Source of the DNA: Candidatus Endonucleibacter sp. (ex Gigantidas childressi)
GTDB lineage: Bacteria > Pseudomonadota > Gammaproteobacteria > Pseudomonadales > Endozoicomonadaceae
DNA length: 64,000 bases
Direction of reading: 5' to 3'
Assembly: GCA_030674875.1 (NCBI GenBank)
Contig: JASXSU010000002.1
Coordinates: forward strand, 1 to 64,000
Part shown: positions 47,857-60,934 of the stretch, piece by piece
How positions within the stretch are numbered: the stretch's first letter is position 1
Layout: each line of letters starts with the position of its first letter
The notes under the pieces: model-generated
Databases searched by the model: none
Told to the model about the DNA's origin: nothing
What the model saw: the letters and a program-made list of their open reading frames with translations, nothing else
Position numbers and translations under genes: made by a program

Positions 47857-50196
47857 ATAATAATACCTCTTTTTTCTGTAAAACTGTATGTTATGCAAAT
47901 AATTGAAATTAGTCATATTGTAAGTTTCACGATCAGATAAAAAAAACAACTTTCGAGAAAAATTGGTACATATCATACTACCGCAGTGAATGCGATCTAA
48001 ATTCAGTAGTTTCGCGTGCTTACAGTACCTCCAAACATATAGGTCTTTGCGTATTGCATTGCAGTCAGATTCCCAGCTATAATTTCTGTTACGAAAACCA
48101 CTCACCACGTCTTCTTTTGCCTTTATTCGTTGTAACATAATATTTAGAATACTAGTGTCTTCTTGTTCTTCTATGGGCTCTACTACCTCTATTCCTGTTG
48201 TCACCGACTTATCCCAAAGAACAGAAAAGTCATAAATAGTCTTTGGTCTAAAATCTTTAATAATATCGCCGTCATCATAGAATGCTCCTGAACTTAAAAA
48301 TTGATATTCCTTTTTTTTTATTTTTCTTTCTATTGTTTGCTGTAATAATAGAAGAGATAACTGATAAGTTTTTGTGCGCTGTTTAAAGGCATGCATGTTT
48401 TTGCCATTAATAGCTCCATGCAAACCAAGAGACCTGAACCTATGCATAATGTTTGAGAAAGAATTACAAAATATAGCTCCTTTAAATACATTGGGTTGAT
48501 GTAGTGCAGTATCTAATATTCTGTATAAATATGCATTTGCGTTGGCAGTCATTTTATTTAATGGTAGGTGTGATAAATCTGACAGCATTCCACTTATGTC
48601 GTAGTATTTATCACATATTTCTGCCAAATACTCCAAAGAATTTAAACTATTCCTGTGATGAAAAAGAGATGTCTTAACCACATCATAATGCACGCATCTA
48701 TTCATGAAAAAGTACATAAAACGATATTTTTTTTTTAGTATATGGTAGAACCAATTGCTTGCAGTATCAAATAACATTCCAATATCCATATGATCTATCA
48801 TGACATCTTGATGATACGATGCAGAAAACTCACCAAACAAAAAAAACACACCTTCATCATAACTTACTGTATCAAAAAAATCTGGTTCTTCCATTGAAAG
48901 ACTATGAGATAAATCCAGTGTTTTTTTCTCACGGTGGGATTTTATGTTCTCATCTAGCCAGTCATAGGAACTAGAATAGTCTGCGTATCTTGGATGTTTG
49001 CTTTTAGGGTCGGTATTCTTTGTAAATACTGATAATTCCTGTATAAGTTCTGCAAACTTTAGAAAATCATTTTCTTCGCAATAGCTACTATCAATATTTT
49101 CACTAAAGGTGTCTTCATATCTTTGTTTCAAGAAAGTTTCATCGTCATTAGAATCGCCACCATCACTATAATCTTCACAATCTTCACAATCTCCTCTGTT
49201 ATTTCCACTTTCGTCACCTCCAGAAAACACACTTTCTTTGCAAATATATTGATAAGACTCACTACCAGAATGATAACTGTCTCTTTTTATAGTAGAGTCA
49301 CTTACAGATGGCACATAACTTTCGCTAACATTTTCATTAGAATCAATACCAGTATTAAATCCAGCTTCTTTTGTTTCAGAACTATCGTCATAGGCCGAAG
49401 ACTCTTCGGTGCTATATTGACTACCAACATTACAGGTACCATTTTCTATGACGCTGTCATCTCCTCTGATTAGATCAGGTACAGCGCATTCATAAACACC
49501 ATCATCATAAGCGTTATACTTACAAGGCGGACAACGTAGTTTGTCAAAATAATAATTATAAGCCTCGTTTTCAAATGGCGATTTAGATAAAAACCCTCCT
49601 AATTCACCATACTTGTTTTGTGATTCCAAAGATCTCGCGAAATAAAATGCTAAACGTTGCCTATTATAACAAAAGAGCTCTGCGTTTTTACCTAAGCGAT
49701 CTATAGTTTTTTGTAAACTCTCAACATTTGCATATATTACCCTACCGCTGGTGTCTTTTAAAAATCTAGTATACAAGAATGGATTACAGCCAGTAACTTT
49801 TCCTTTTTTTTGTAATTCTAACAACGTTAACTCATGCAAAAGAATTATCCAAGCAGGTAAAGACATCCATGTTCCAGAAATACATTTTATATGACTGAAT
49901 GAAGCTGTAATATTTTTATTATTTACCTTAGTCATATTTTCTCTATAGCACGCACTATTAATAATACAAAATTTAGTATTTCCATCTCCAGTATCAGCAA
50001 GAGACCTTATCATGCATATGAGCTCTTCTAACGATTCCAGAGTATCCCCTTTAAATCTTAAGAAAATATCATCCTCTAACAATGACGATAGTAATTTTTT
50101 GTCTGCTAGAATAGCATATCCTTTTTGATCTTTATCATTATGACCTAATACTAAAGCAGAAAAGAAGATCAAAAAGAAAAAAAGTGTATATTTCAT
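47842..50196 (-). CDS. Secreted protein of unknown function, 784 aa
   Basis: Signal peptide MKYTLFFFLIFFSALVLGHN; AGGA 6 nt before the ATG. The mature part has about 20 Cys, a central acidic low-complexity region (about 250-370, rich in Ser, Asp, Glu: SYHSGSESYQYIC, CEDCEDYSDGGDSNDDE), and a Tyr/Phe-rich C-terminal half. No membrane helix after the signal. I recognise no family. An exported, disulfide-rich protein at the host interface is plausible, not shown. Confidence 0.78.
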   Translation of the reverse strand: MKYTLFFFLIFFSALVLGHNDKDQKGYAILADKKLLSSLLEDDIFLRFKGDTLESLEELICMIRSLADTGDGNTKFCIINSACYRENMTKVNNKNITASFSHIKCISGTWMSLPAWIILLHELTLLELQKKGKVTGCNPFLYTRFLKDTSGRVIYANVESLQKTIDRLGKNAELFCYNRQRLAFYFARSLESQNKYGELGGFLSKSPFENEAYNYYFDKLRCPPCKYNAYDDGVYECAVPDLIRGDDSVIENGTCNVGSQYSTEESSAYDDSSETKEAGFNTGIDSNENVSESYVPSVSDSTIKRDSYHSGSESYQYICKESVFSGGDESGNNRGDCEDCEDYSDGGDSNDDETFLKQRYEDTFSENIDSSYCEENDFLKFAELIQELSVFTKNTDPKSKHPRYADYSSSYDWLDENIKSHREKKTLDLSHSLSMEEPDFFDTVSYDEGVFFLFGEFSASYHQDVMIDHMDIGMLFDTASNWFYHILKKKYRFMYFFMNRCVHYDVVKTSLFHHRNSLNSLEYLAEICDKYYDISGMLSDLSHLPLNKMTANANAYLYRILDTALHQPNVFKGAIFCNSFSNIMHRFRSLGLHGAINGKNMHAFKQRTKTYQLSLLLLQQTIERKIKKKEYQFLSSGAFYDDGDIIKDFRPKTIYDFSVLWDKSVTTGIEVVEPIEEQEDTSILNIMLQRIKAKEDVVSGFRNRNYSWESDCNAIRKDLYVWRYCKHAKLLNLDRIHCGSMICTNFSRKLFFLSDRETYNMTNFNYLHNIQFYRKKRYYYQGWR

Positions 50197-50626
50197 GTAA
50201 CATCCTGAATTTGAAATATAGAAAGTTTCATGACAACTTTCTTATATAGATTTATTGGTTATCATAACGCGGCCAAGTACCTAGGGTAATGACCATCATG
50301 ACATTAAAAAGTTAAAATATAAGGCACTTATGTGTAACTGATTCGAGACTACCAATATAAGTCAAACTCTGAGTCAACAAAAACTAAATCTGACGAAGTA
50401 AGTTTAAGATTTTCACAGCTGTATCATAAAGTTTTATCTAGCCAAAGTACATCTGTACGCGTATAAGTATGCAATACTCTCAGGGCTTCCTATTATTTAA
50501 AACACAGCTTCTCCAGTCGTTGAGTAAAAAACAGCCACACCTGATCGTTTTACTCTTCATGAAAGTGTTGAATTTGCCTTTATCAGGAAAAAGTCACGTA
50601 CAGATGGCTTGTATTTAATCTCATGA

Positions 50627-51859
<1,233 letters not shown>

Positions 51860-51951
51860 AAACAACCTAGATGCATGCATTTCGGTACAGGTAAATATCA
51901 TGTTAAAACCAATGGCATTACTCGCAAATTACCGATATTTATTAACATACA

Positions 51952-52077
51952 ATCAGTACCATTGAGGTGTAAATAGGAAACAAACGAGCGAAGCCCCATA
52001 AGCCTATTAGTAGTAGGTGATTTGGGGTGGGTTAGAGCAGTCAATAACCCCACACCTTTAATGAGAATGGGTGCATA
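51952..52077. repeat. ERIC-like repeat between frmA and gltS
   Basis: CAGTACCATTGAGGTGTAAA to AATGAGAATGGGTGCATA with GAAACAAACGAGCGAAGCCC and AGTAGTAGGTGATTTGGGGT. The remainder of 51860-52604 is AT-rich with no gene. Confidence 0.7.
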
Positions 52078-52604
52078 CTTAAATCCATAACGTTAGGTCA
52101 TGAATACTACCCCATCTTTATGTGAATCATGCCCCATACTCATTGCTCTTCTGGAGAATTTTGTTGTATACCGTTATAAAACACCTTCTATGTGCACAAA
52201 CTGAATAAGGATGCTTTGACTTTCTGAGAGTGCTTGTTTAAGTTTTGATTCAAAAGAAAGTAAATTATTCTTACTTAACAACGATATGCGATCCTACCCA
52301 TTCACAAGGTCAGTTTCTTTTCCACCATCCAACAGATATCCACACAATGCCGTCTTTTCCAATTCTAAAGCAAGCATATACTCTATGAATCTGCAAATAA
52401 TGGTTTTGTGTTTTTATACGCATCTATTCAAGTTATTTAACTAGCCTTAATTAATCAATAGCTCTGGTTGCATCAAGTAATAGCAAACTACTTTAGTTTT
52501 TAAACTTACAAGAAATACAATAGGGAGACTCAAATCATTTTGTAGTAATTGGGGCTATTAGCATTAGAAATAAAACTGATGTTTTATTTGGTGCATTTTA
52601 TATT

Positions 52605-53798
52605 CTAATTCAGCCAATGGAGAATACTTTGAATGATAATAGAGTTTGAAATATCTATAAAGAAGGAGCCAACCAATGGAACTATGATAAATGCCTGCGG
52701 CGCCGCACCACTTTTTTTGGTTATTGCTGCCATATTAGCAATTGCAGTTGGCGTTGCACCAAGCGCTAAACCTGCGTAACCAGATGACATAACAGCTGCT
52801 TCGTAATTCTTTCCTAATGCTCTAAAAACAACAAAAATTGAAAATATTGTTACCATTAGAGCTTGAGAGGTAAGTAATAGAAGTATCGGTAAAGCAAGAT
52901 CAACTAGAGACCACAGCTGTAAGCTCATAAGAGACATAGATAAAAACAACCCTAAAGATATTTCGCTTACAATAGCCAGAGTAGGAGTGCCCGTTGGCCA
53001 CAACATCTTTTTCCAAATGTATGGTACTGTATTAGTAAGTAAAATACCACCAAATAAACAGGGAACAAATACAGGTAACTTGATACCCATGACGTCTAAA
53101 AGTTCATGCACATGTAAACCAATTCCTATTGCAACACTCAAAATCAATAAAAAAGAGAAGATAGACTCTGCCGTTATCTGTTCACTTTTCTCATTACTAA
53201 CATCAATAGATATTGATTCATTGCTACTAGATTTCAAGTCATATCTTTTTATTAAATAATTTGAAATTGGTCCACCAATAACCCCTCCAATGACCAAACC
53301 AAATGTTGCACAGGCAATCCCTATTTCTGATGCATTGTTAATTCCGTACTCTTGTATAAATGTAGGAGCCCACGCAATAGAAGTACCATGCCCGCCACTA
53401 AGAGAAACAGAACCAGCCAATACGCCAATGTTAACATCCATACCAGAAATCATGGCTACAGCAACTCCTGTATAGTTTTGTACAAATAAGTATATTATGG
53501 ATAAAGTTAACAATACAAATAACATTTTACCACCTTTAAGTAAGGCTGAAAATCGTGATGACAAACCAACACATGTGAAAAACACCACCAAAAGAACATC
53601 TCGTTGATATAAAGAATACTCTATTTCAATGTCAAAGAATATATATATGATAGAAGATAAAACCGAAGCAACAATACCGCCAACAACAGGTATTGGTATA
53701 TTGTAATTTTTCAATAATTGAATATTGTTAACTAAATATTTCCCTAAAAAATAGACTAATACAGCTAAAAGCAAGGTTTGCCTAGGATTAAATTCCAT
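52605..53798 (-). CDS. gltS: Sodium/glutamate symporter
   Basis: 397 aa with about ten membrane helices in two inverted halves. Family motifs include FFTCVGLSSRF, SLSGGHGTSIAWAPTF, FGLVIGGVIGGPISNYLIK and, in the second half, SSGYAGLALGATPTAIANM. Imports glutamate with Na+ across the inner membrane. GGAG lies 6 nt upstream. Single gene. Confidence 0.92.
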   Translation of the reverse strand: MEFNPRQTLLLAVLVYFLGKYLVNNIQLLKNYNIPIPVVGGIVASVLSSIIYIFFDIEIEYSLYQRDVLLVVFFTCVGLSSRFSALLKGGKMLFVLLTLSIIYLFVQNYTGVAVAMISGMDVNIGVLAGSVSLSGGHGTSIAWAPTFIQEYGINNASEIGIACATFGLVIGGVIGGPISNYLIKRYDLKSSSNESISIDVSNEKSEQITAESIFSFLLILSVAIGIGLHVHELLDVMGIKLPVFVPCLFGGILLTNTVPYIWKKMLWPTGTPTLAIVSEISLGLFLSMSLMSLQLWSLVDLALPILLLLTSQALMVTIFSIFVVFRALGKNYEAAVMSSGYAGLALGATPTAIANMAAITKKSGAAPQAFIIVPLVGSFFIDISNSIIIQSILHWLN

Positions 53799-53849
53799 AT
53801 TTTACTCCATGAACATAGTTATGATAGAATGGACAGTTATCTGACCTAC

Positions 53850-53905
53850 CCCATACAGACTTGAACGTGCGGAATTACCGCATCCGATTTTTCTATTATA
53901 TCTTT
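53850..53905 (-). ncRNA. Possible 3' tail (domain V-like) of a group II intron
   Basis: On the minus strand CGGATGCGGTAATTCCGCAC followed by GTTCAAGTCTGTATGGGG resembles the GATGCGG-loop-CCGCACGT...TGTGTGGGG signature of group II intron domain V and its 3' flank. No reverse transcriptase is near. The outer stem is imperfect, so this is tentative. The rest of 53799-54138 shows no gene. Confidence 0.3.
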
Positions 53906-54138
53906 AACATACAACGGCAATGGCTCTCCTCCGCCATTGGGTCTTTGACATAAGAGTCTAACAAGTTAACAATATCAACTTTATGATTTTCATTTGAATA
54001 GTCTGCAATGATTACTTCAGCGTTCACTTACTCTCCGATGTACGTTTGATACTTAACGTTTTAAGTAATACGTCTGTGTCTTTTTGCGCCTCGTACTTGA
54101 CTTTTTTATTAGCACTTACAATATATTTGCTGTAGTGA

Positions 54139-54727
54139 CTAAAAAAAAACAACTCCATTTGGAGTATGTAACCAAGTAAAGATACCTATATTTATTGCAA
54201 CTGTAACCCAAAAAATGATACAGAAAGAGTCTTTTTTTGATTTATGGCGTAGCTTTTGTTGAGCAATAGCAGCACCGGGCCAACCGCCAATTAAAGATAG
54301 TACGTGCAAGGTGCTTTCTTTAATTCTCCATCCTCCCCTTTTTGCCGCTGATTTATCTATGGCATATATGAGGAAAGTAAGAAGGCTAGCAACCATATAA
54401 AGATAGAAAACTACGATATTAACTTTGCCTAAAAAAGTTGATATACCGACGATAAGAAGAAATATAACAGAACAAATAATTGTTTTTGAACTTTGCTTTT
54501 TACGATAACGTTTGATAATTTTTCCCCTAACTTAGTTACACCATTAGCACACACTCTATCTTGCTTGCCTGTGCTTAAGTCATGGCTAACGACTTAGTTT
54601 ATTGTGTGTTATTGTGTAAGGCTGTTGAAAGATTTTACACAAAAACCAGTTTACCACCATTATTATGTCTTATAAACCCAAACCATTCACCCTGATTCCA
54701 TGAAGCTATTTTTCCTTTAGTACGCAT
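54139..54727 (-). pseudogene. Cold-shock-domain/DUF1294 fusion, frameshifted
   Basis: ATG at 54727 starts MRTKGKIASWNQGEWFGFIR, the beginning of a cold-shock domain, which ends in a TAA after GGKLVFV (54638). Shifted frames then give VCANGVTKLGEK and IIKRYRKKQSSKTIICSVIF, and 54139-54396 encodes the DUF1294 membrane part (YAIDKSAAKRGGWRIKE, LIGGWPGAAIAQQKLRHKS). The usual gene is one CSD-DUF1294 fusion, so at least two frame changes have broken it. The 85-codon DUF1294 part alone might still be translated. Confidence 0.75.
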
Positions 54728-54738
54728 ATTATTTATGA

Positions 54739-54837
54739 TGCTAACGCCCTTGTTAGCTGGCAAAAACCAGTGAGCTAAAATGAAGCGAAGCGTAATATCC
54801 CGCTGTTTTTTTTGTCCAACTGAACAGCTTGTTAGCA
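54739..54837 (-). other. attC-like recombination site 1
   Basis: Minus strand from TGCTAACAAGCTGTTCAG through a CAAAAAAAACAG hairpin to GGGCGTTAGCA. It starts within the stop codon of the next gene, as attC sites often do. Confidence 0.75.
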
Positions 54838-55416
54838 CTCTTTGTATACATAATTACGAGATTTATTTAATCCATAAACCACAAAACATAGTGATAACAA
54901 TTGCTGTGCCATAAGAATCGGCTTACCTTGTAATATCATCAATGCTGCCATGCTAAGGTTCATCAACATAAAAAAATACCACCCGCCCGCGTTATTTCTA
55001 GCTATTGCATAACTCCCAAACAAGAAACCTAACATAACACCAATTTCTAATACTTGCGAAATAGACGTTATTCCACCGTGATCTATAACACTATAACCAA
55101 GTCCAAATACTAAAGACAGATAAGTACATAAGGCAACAATTATGTTAAATAATTTGTTTTGTCTTTTATTATCATGATAAGTATTGTATATACCCAATAG
55201 CATTGCAGGAACACATCCTACTTGGATCGATGCAGCAATCCAATCATGATGATTTATTAATATAGTTACCCAAGCAGGTACTCCTAGAATGTAAATAACC
55301 CACCCTTTAATTCTAAGGCTTTTTTTAGCCTGGCCTTGCCTCCCCTCTGAAATTGCAAGCATTATTTTGTTGGAGAGGTAGAACATCCCTCCCCAAATCT
55401 GAAATATTAAATCCAT
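54832..55416 (-). CDS. Multi-pass membrane protein, PnuC-like in pattern, cassette gene
   Basis: 194 aa with six or so hydrophobic helices (WVIYILGVPAWVTILI, LFNIIVALCTYLSLVFGLGY, YFFMLMNLSMAALMILQG, LLSLCFVVYGLNKSR). The last two helices with NAGGWYFFMLMN recall PnuC-type vitamin transporters, but key motifs are not certain. I chose ATG at 55416. The stop overlaps an attC. Confidence 0.6.
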   Translation of the reverse strand: MDLIFQIWGGMFYLSNKIMLAISEGRQGQAKKSLRIKGWVIYILGVPAWVTILINHHDWIAASIQVGCVPAMLLGIYNTYHDNKRQNKLFNIIVALCTYLSLVFGLGYSVIDHGGITSISQVLEIGVMLGFLFGSYAIARNNAGGWYFFMLMNLSMAALMILQGKPILMAQQLLSLCFVVYGLNKSRNYVYKEC

Positions 55417-55837
55417 GTATCTTCTCTCTTTAGTAACCCAACTAACAATTCCCATGAATACTAAATACTTTTTCAACCAAACCGTCATTATACGTGAAAA
55501 TCATTCAATGACAAGTGAGTTCATTATGGTGATTAAGAGCTAACCTTTTACCTAAATCGCATGCCGAACAGGGCAATGATATTGGGGATACGATGATGTT
55601 TTCTGCGCTGACATGCAGAGTCGGTTTGAGGTGATTATTAGATGCTTACCAATTCCATGTGCCATCCTAGTTCCAGCTCTTTTTGTTAATGTCTAACATT
55701 TTTTTGAATTGATAGATAATTATTGAAGAATAATCGTCTGATGAGAAATAGCCATAATTTCTACATTTATTATCAGGTTTATATCCTTTCCCTTTGATAT
55801 CTCAACTTCTCGATGGTTGAGTCAAGCTTCACTATCC

Positions 55838-55914
55838 TGAGTGAAAAGCCCTTCGCAAATCCGCATGCACGGTATTGTGGGGGCTGAGGGTTAAAGACCG
55901 TCGGTTACCCGATT
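55838..55914 (+). ncRNA. Possible group II intron 3' remnant
   Basis: CCGCATGCACGGTATTGTGG, then GGGCTGAGGGTTAAAGACC and GGTTACCCGATT resembles the domain V-VI tail of bacterial group II introns (…GCACGGT-CTGTGGG… to …TACCCGAT). It is on the plus strand, opposite to the cassettes, next to an expected attC position. No reverse transcriptase gene is present. The rest of 55490-55928 has no supported gene. Confidence 0.35.
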
Positions 55915-55928
55915 AAGTGAAAAGGTTT

Positions 55929-56174
55929 TCATGCTTTAGGTTTGAAAAATAGAATAATGCCGCTAATAACAATAAACAGTAAACCTAGACCAAGTATTAA
56001 CCCTATGTATGGAACTATAATTTCCCATGTATGTATAGAAACAAGAAATTCTTTAATTTCCTTGCTGTAGATTCCCGCTTTGCGAAAAAATAATAAGCAA
56101 CCTGTAACTGCTAATAAAAGGAGAAATGGCGATAGTGTTATCGCAACTATTCGATGAATTTTTCTTAGTTTCAT
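55929..56174 (-). CDS. Small PepSY-associated-type membrane protein
   Basis: 81 aa starting MKLRKIHRIVAITLSPFLLL with two membrane helices (LSPFLLLLAVTGCLLFF and LGLGLLFIVISGIILFF) and HTWE between them. The K-[LI]-H-R start and TG in helix 1 resemble PepSY-TM proteins linked to iron or copper. GGA site before the ATG. It begins 16 bp after an attC, so it heads its own cassette. Confidence 0.62.
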   Translation of the reverse strand: MKLRKIHRIVAITLSPFLLLLAVTGCLLFFRKAGIYSKEIKEFLVSIHTWEIIVPYIGLILGLGLLFIVISGIILFFKPKA

Positions 56175-56189
56175 AATTCCACTCTTTTC

Positions 56190-56284
56190 ATTTAACGCCG
56201 AAATCACTTGACGTAAAAAGGGGCGTAAATTTTTCGATAGAAAAATTTGTGACACTTTTTACGGTCAAGTGGATTTGATTATGT
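56190..56284 (-). other. attC-like site 2, downstream of katG
   Basis: Minus strand ACATAATCAAATCCACTTGAC, long hairpin arms (CCGTAAAAAGTG... and ...CTTTTTACGTCAAGTG), ending GCGTTAAAT, a perfect GTTRRRY core. The opposite core has T for C. It lies 5 bp past the katG stop. Confidence 0.72.
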
Positions 56285-56289
56285 ACGCT

Positions 56290-58563
<2,274 letters not shown>

Positions 58564-58656
58564 TCATAAGGTTACTTATTGGTACAAATCAAAATATAGG
58601 TAAGATTGGTCAATTAGTATATTTGAATATTTGAATAAATAGAAGTTTATGTTCGC

Positions 58657-58978
58657 TTATTTTGATTGAAAAGCTAATTCTTCTTTGCAAATCAAGATCC
58701 GCGCCTCAATACTTGATAGACTGGTAAAGTTGGTACGTAAAATAAAGACAAGTTGTCTATGTGGACTTGACTCATCGAGATGAACCATAGAAAGAGATTG
58801 ATGTTGTGACGTCAATTGTTCTATTGTCATTGCAGGAACCAAGGTAGTCCCATATTCCCCAATACCATTTGGATGAATGCGTTTAAACTGGTAGCACTAA
58901 CATTTTGACTGGCTGTTTGTTCCATCATACGGCATGTACGCAGCATATGGTCTTTAAGGCAATGTCTTTATTTAATCA
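58657..58978 (-). pseudogene. OxyR-type LysR regulator, C-terminal remnant
   Basis: Minus strand RHCLKDHMLRTCRMMEQ and VSATSLNAFIQMV match the redox-Cys region and effector domain of OxyR; after a frame change comes GTTLVPAMTIEQL, HLDESSPHRQLVFILRTNF. The DNA-binding half is missing. It lies 115 bp upstream of katG in the same direction, so it was probably the regulator of this katG. Confidence 0.75.
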
Positions 58979-59067
58979 GTAAAAAGATACAATTTTTACG
59001 CTCACCACTGGTGATTTCCTGTTGCCGTGAATATTTATTTTCTTTTAACGTAACTCAGTAAAAATCT

Positions 59068-59280
59068 TCATTCCAGAATTATCTGAACTAAAAATAACCC
59101 TTCTATTTTATCACCATCTTCAGTGATAGTTATGCCTGGATAACCCATTTCAGCACCATAGCCTTCAGCTCGAAGTTTTCCTGTTATGGTGGCGGCTTCC
59201 CACAAACCGCCAATAACAGTGAGCACATGCGCATTTGGACAATTGGGGCTTAGTGCTCCATAGACAAATAATGTTTCCAT
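59068..59280 (-). pseudogene. Gamma-glutamylcyclotransferase (AIG2-like), truncated
   Basis: ATG 59280 with GGAGG upstream gives METLFVYGALSPNCPNAHVL and AEGYGAEMGYPGITI, the N-terminal half of AIG2/GGCT-like proteins. The frame ends early (LVQIILE); a shifted frame continues with FSSDNSGMKIFTELR. About 70 residues against roughly 120 expected. Confidence 0.68.
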
Positions 59281-59298
59281 CACAGAACCTCCAATAGC

Positions 59299-59370
59299 AA
59301 CTAACGCCTGGCTCACAGGGAAATTACGAGTTCAGCAAGTAATTTATCCTAGCACAGCTTTTTGTTAACT
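59299..59370 (-). other. attC-like site 3
   Basis: Minus strand AGTTAACAAAAAGCTGTGC through a 40-nt middle to GAGCCAGGCGTTAGTT; arms GCTGTGC/CCTGTGAGC pair imperfectly. It is located 65 bp beyond the methyltransferase stop. Confidence 0.6.
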
Positions 59371-59435
59371 CTTTTCGATTTCTGTTATTAAATTCCACGT
59401 TCCTCTCCAACTATAAATTCTTTCCCATGATGGTT

Positions 59436-60068
59436 TTATACGCTTTTGCAAACAATCGCAAGCCAAGGTTGTTGATCTCTAGGCACACCCTCGGGCCGGT
59501 AATAATGAGAAAGTATACTGAAATGGGCTGCTCGTAAGCTGGCGCTCGCTTCATCGAATTCGATAAAATTTCCATACCGACCACCCGACCACCCTTCGTT
59601 GTTACCCCGTGGATTAGAAGAAAATAGAATGCCACCTGGCCTTAGGCTTGTGTGCAATTCGGTCAGGATGCGGGGAAGCTCCTGGCTGGGTACGTGGAAT
59701 AAGGAAGCATTGGCAAAGACGGCATCAAACGCGGCGGTCGGCAAATCTAGTGCCAGAAATTCTTGGCAGAGTATTTCGCATCCGCTGTACTTTCTAGCCA
59801 TCTCACAAAATGTTTGGCTGCCATCAATACCGACTGGCCGATGGCCTAACGATTTAAAATAGCCAACATCCCTACCCGGGCCACAACCGAAATCCAATAT
59901 ATCCAGAGAAGTCCCCTGCTTGCATTGGGATAAGAGCGCACGATAATTTTGAGAAACATCATGACCTTTTGTCCCGTGCCAAAAAGACTGTGCATTATTC
60001 TCGTAGTGGTTCAATGTTGTCTTTTCGACATTCTCAAGCTGTTTTGGAGATAATGGATTATTTGTCAC
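59436..60068 (-). CDS. Class I SAM-dependent methyltransferase
   Basis: 210 aa, GTG start. SAM-binding motif I LDILDFGCGPGRDVGYFKS, then GIDGSQTFCEMARKY, FDAVFANASLFHVP and LHTSLRPGGILFSSNPRG. A UbiE/Methyltransf-type small-molecule methyltransferase; substrate unknown. It starts 3 nt after the stop of a 56-aa ORF, so the two are co-translated in one cassette. Confidence 0.85.
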   Translation of the reverse strand: MTNNPLSPKQLENVEKTTLNHYENNAQSFWHGTKGHDVSQNYRALLSQCKQGTSLDILDFGCGPGRDVGYFKSLGHRPVGIDGSQTFCEMARKYSGCEILCQEFLALDLPTAAFDAVFANASLFHVPSQELPRILTELHTSLRPGGILFSSNPRGNNEGWSGGRYGNFIEFDEASASLRAAHFSILSHYYRPEGVPRDQQPWLAIVCKSV

Positions 60069-60071
60069 TGC

Positions 60072-60242
60072 TCAGTCTTTCTTGTCAATGGTGATATCTA
60101 TTGATTTTGTCGCACCGGCAAACCATTTTTGAACATAAATAGATCCCACAATCGGAGCACTCCCTTCCTTTGGAATCTCTTTGTAGCGTACGCTGTTTTT
60201 GGTTTCTTTTTCGAATTCAAAGTGCACGATGACTGTTGACAT
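60072..60242 (-). CDS. Small conserved hypothetical protein, 56 aa
   Basis: MSTVIVHFEFEKETKNSVRY, then KEIPKEGSAPIVGSIYVQKW and ITIDKKD at the end. It resembles short beta-rich proteins with the pattern FELxKETKxxxRYxE seen in many bacteria, function unknown. It immediately precedes the methyltransferase start and so is probably coupled to it. Confidence 0.6.
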   Translation of the reverse strand: MSTVIVHFEFEKETKNSVRYKEIPKEGSAPIVGSIYVQKWFAGATKSIDITIDKKD

Positions 60243-60414
60243 AACTGCCCCTTATTTAATCTGTTCAAGGTTGCGAATATCTACCAGTGATATCCTCTAT
60301 TCTATGTAATATCCAGGGACAAACAATGGAGACAAGCCACTATAATTCCCGTGAACAACTATTTTATTCGTATATCAGTCTCAATGATAGTTAACGTTTA
60401 GGTAAGTGCGATGC

Positions 60415-60676
60415 TTAGCTTGTTGTATATATTGAGCTTCTGTGTGCAACTTTTACGACCATGATAATTAGTTCAGTTTCTTTGATTTCGTAAATTATGC
60501 GGTATGCCCCTTGTCTTACCCGATAATGTTCTTGTCCTGAAATTTTAATGCATCCATCAGCTCTTGGAGTGTCACATAATGCTTTAATGCACTTTAATAT
60601 TAGTTTGATGTCTTCTTTAGGTAAACTACGAAAGTCTTTTAATACAGATTGTTAAACGAGATGCTATATTTTCCAT
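60415..60676 (-). pseudogene. RelE/ParE-family toxin, frameshifted at start
   Basis: Minus strand QSVLKDFRSLPKEDIKLILK, CDTPRADGCIKISGQEHYRV, QGAYRIIYEIKETELIIMVV and KVAHRSSIY match RelE-type mRNA interferases. The first codons (KYSISF) are out of frame by one base relative to the rest, so no start codon leads into the body. Confidence 0.75.
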
Positions 60677-60851
60677 TTGATTTTAAATTTTCTAGTAGCT
60701 TCTCATAACTCAATGTAGCCTCATCAGCTCTTAGTGAGAGTGCATTTAAATCTTCTTGATCTTCACTCAAGGCATACGCACAGCCTCACTCTTAACGCTT
60801 GCTGAATCTCTGTTTCGAAGTAAACAGTTGATCTCTTTGATAATTCGCTCA
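60660..60851 (-). pseudogene. Cognate antitoxin (RHH-type), internally deleted
   Basis: ATG 60851: MSELSKRSTVYFETEIQQAL, then about 20 codons are missing, SEAVRM appears in another frame, and ALSEDQEDLNALSLRADEAT with YEKLLENLKSNGK in a third. This is the pattern of ribbon-helix-helix antitoxins paired with RelE. It overlaps the toxin start. Confidence 0.7.
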
Positions 60852-60871
60852 TATTAGCCACCCTCTTTTAA

Positions 60872-60896
60872 ATATAGTGCAGCGCTGCAACACTAT
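60872..60896. promoter_or_regulatory. Palindromic operator of the toxin-antitoxin pair
   Basis: TATAGTG and CACTATA are inverted around CAGCGCTGC, 21 bp upstream of the antitoxin ATG. Position and symmetry fit the autoregulatory operator bound by RHH antitoxins. Confidence 0.6.
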
Positions 60897-60934
60897 AACT
60901 CTGTAACGTCAAGACGTCAAGACGTCTTTCGAAC

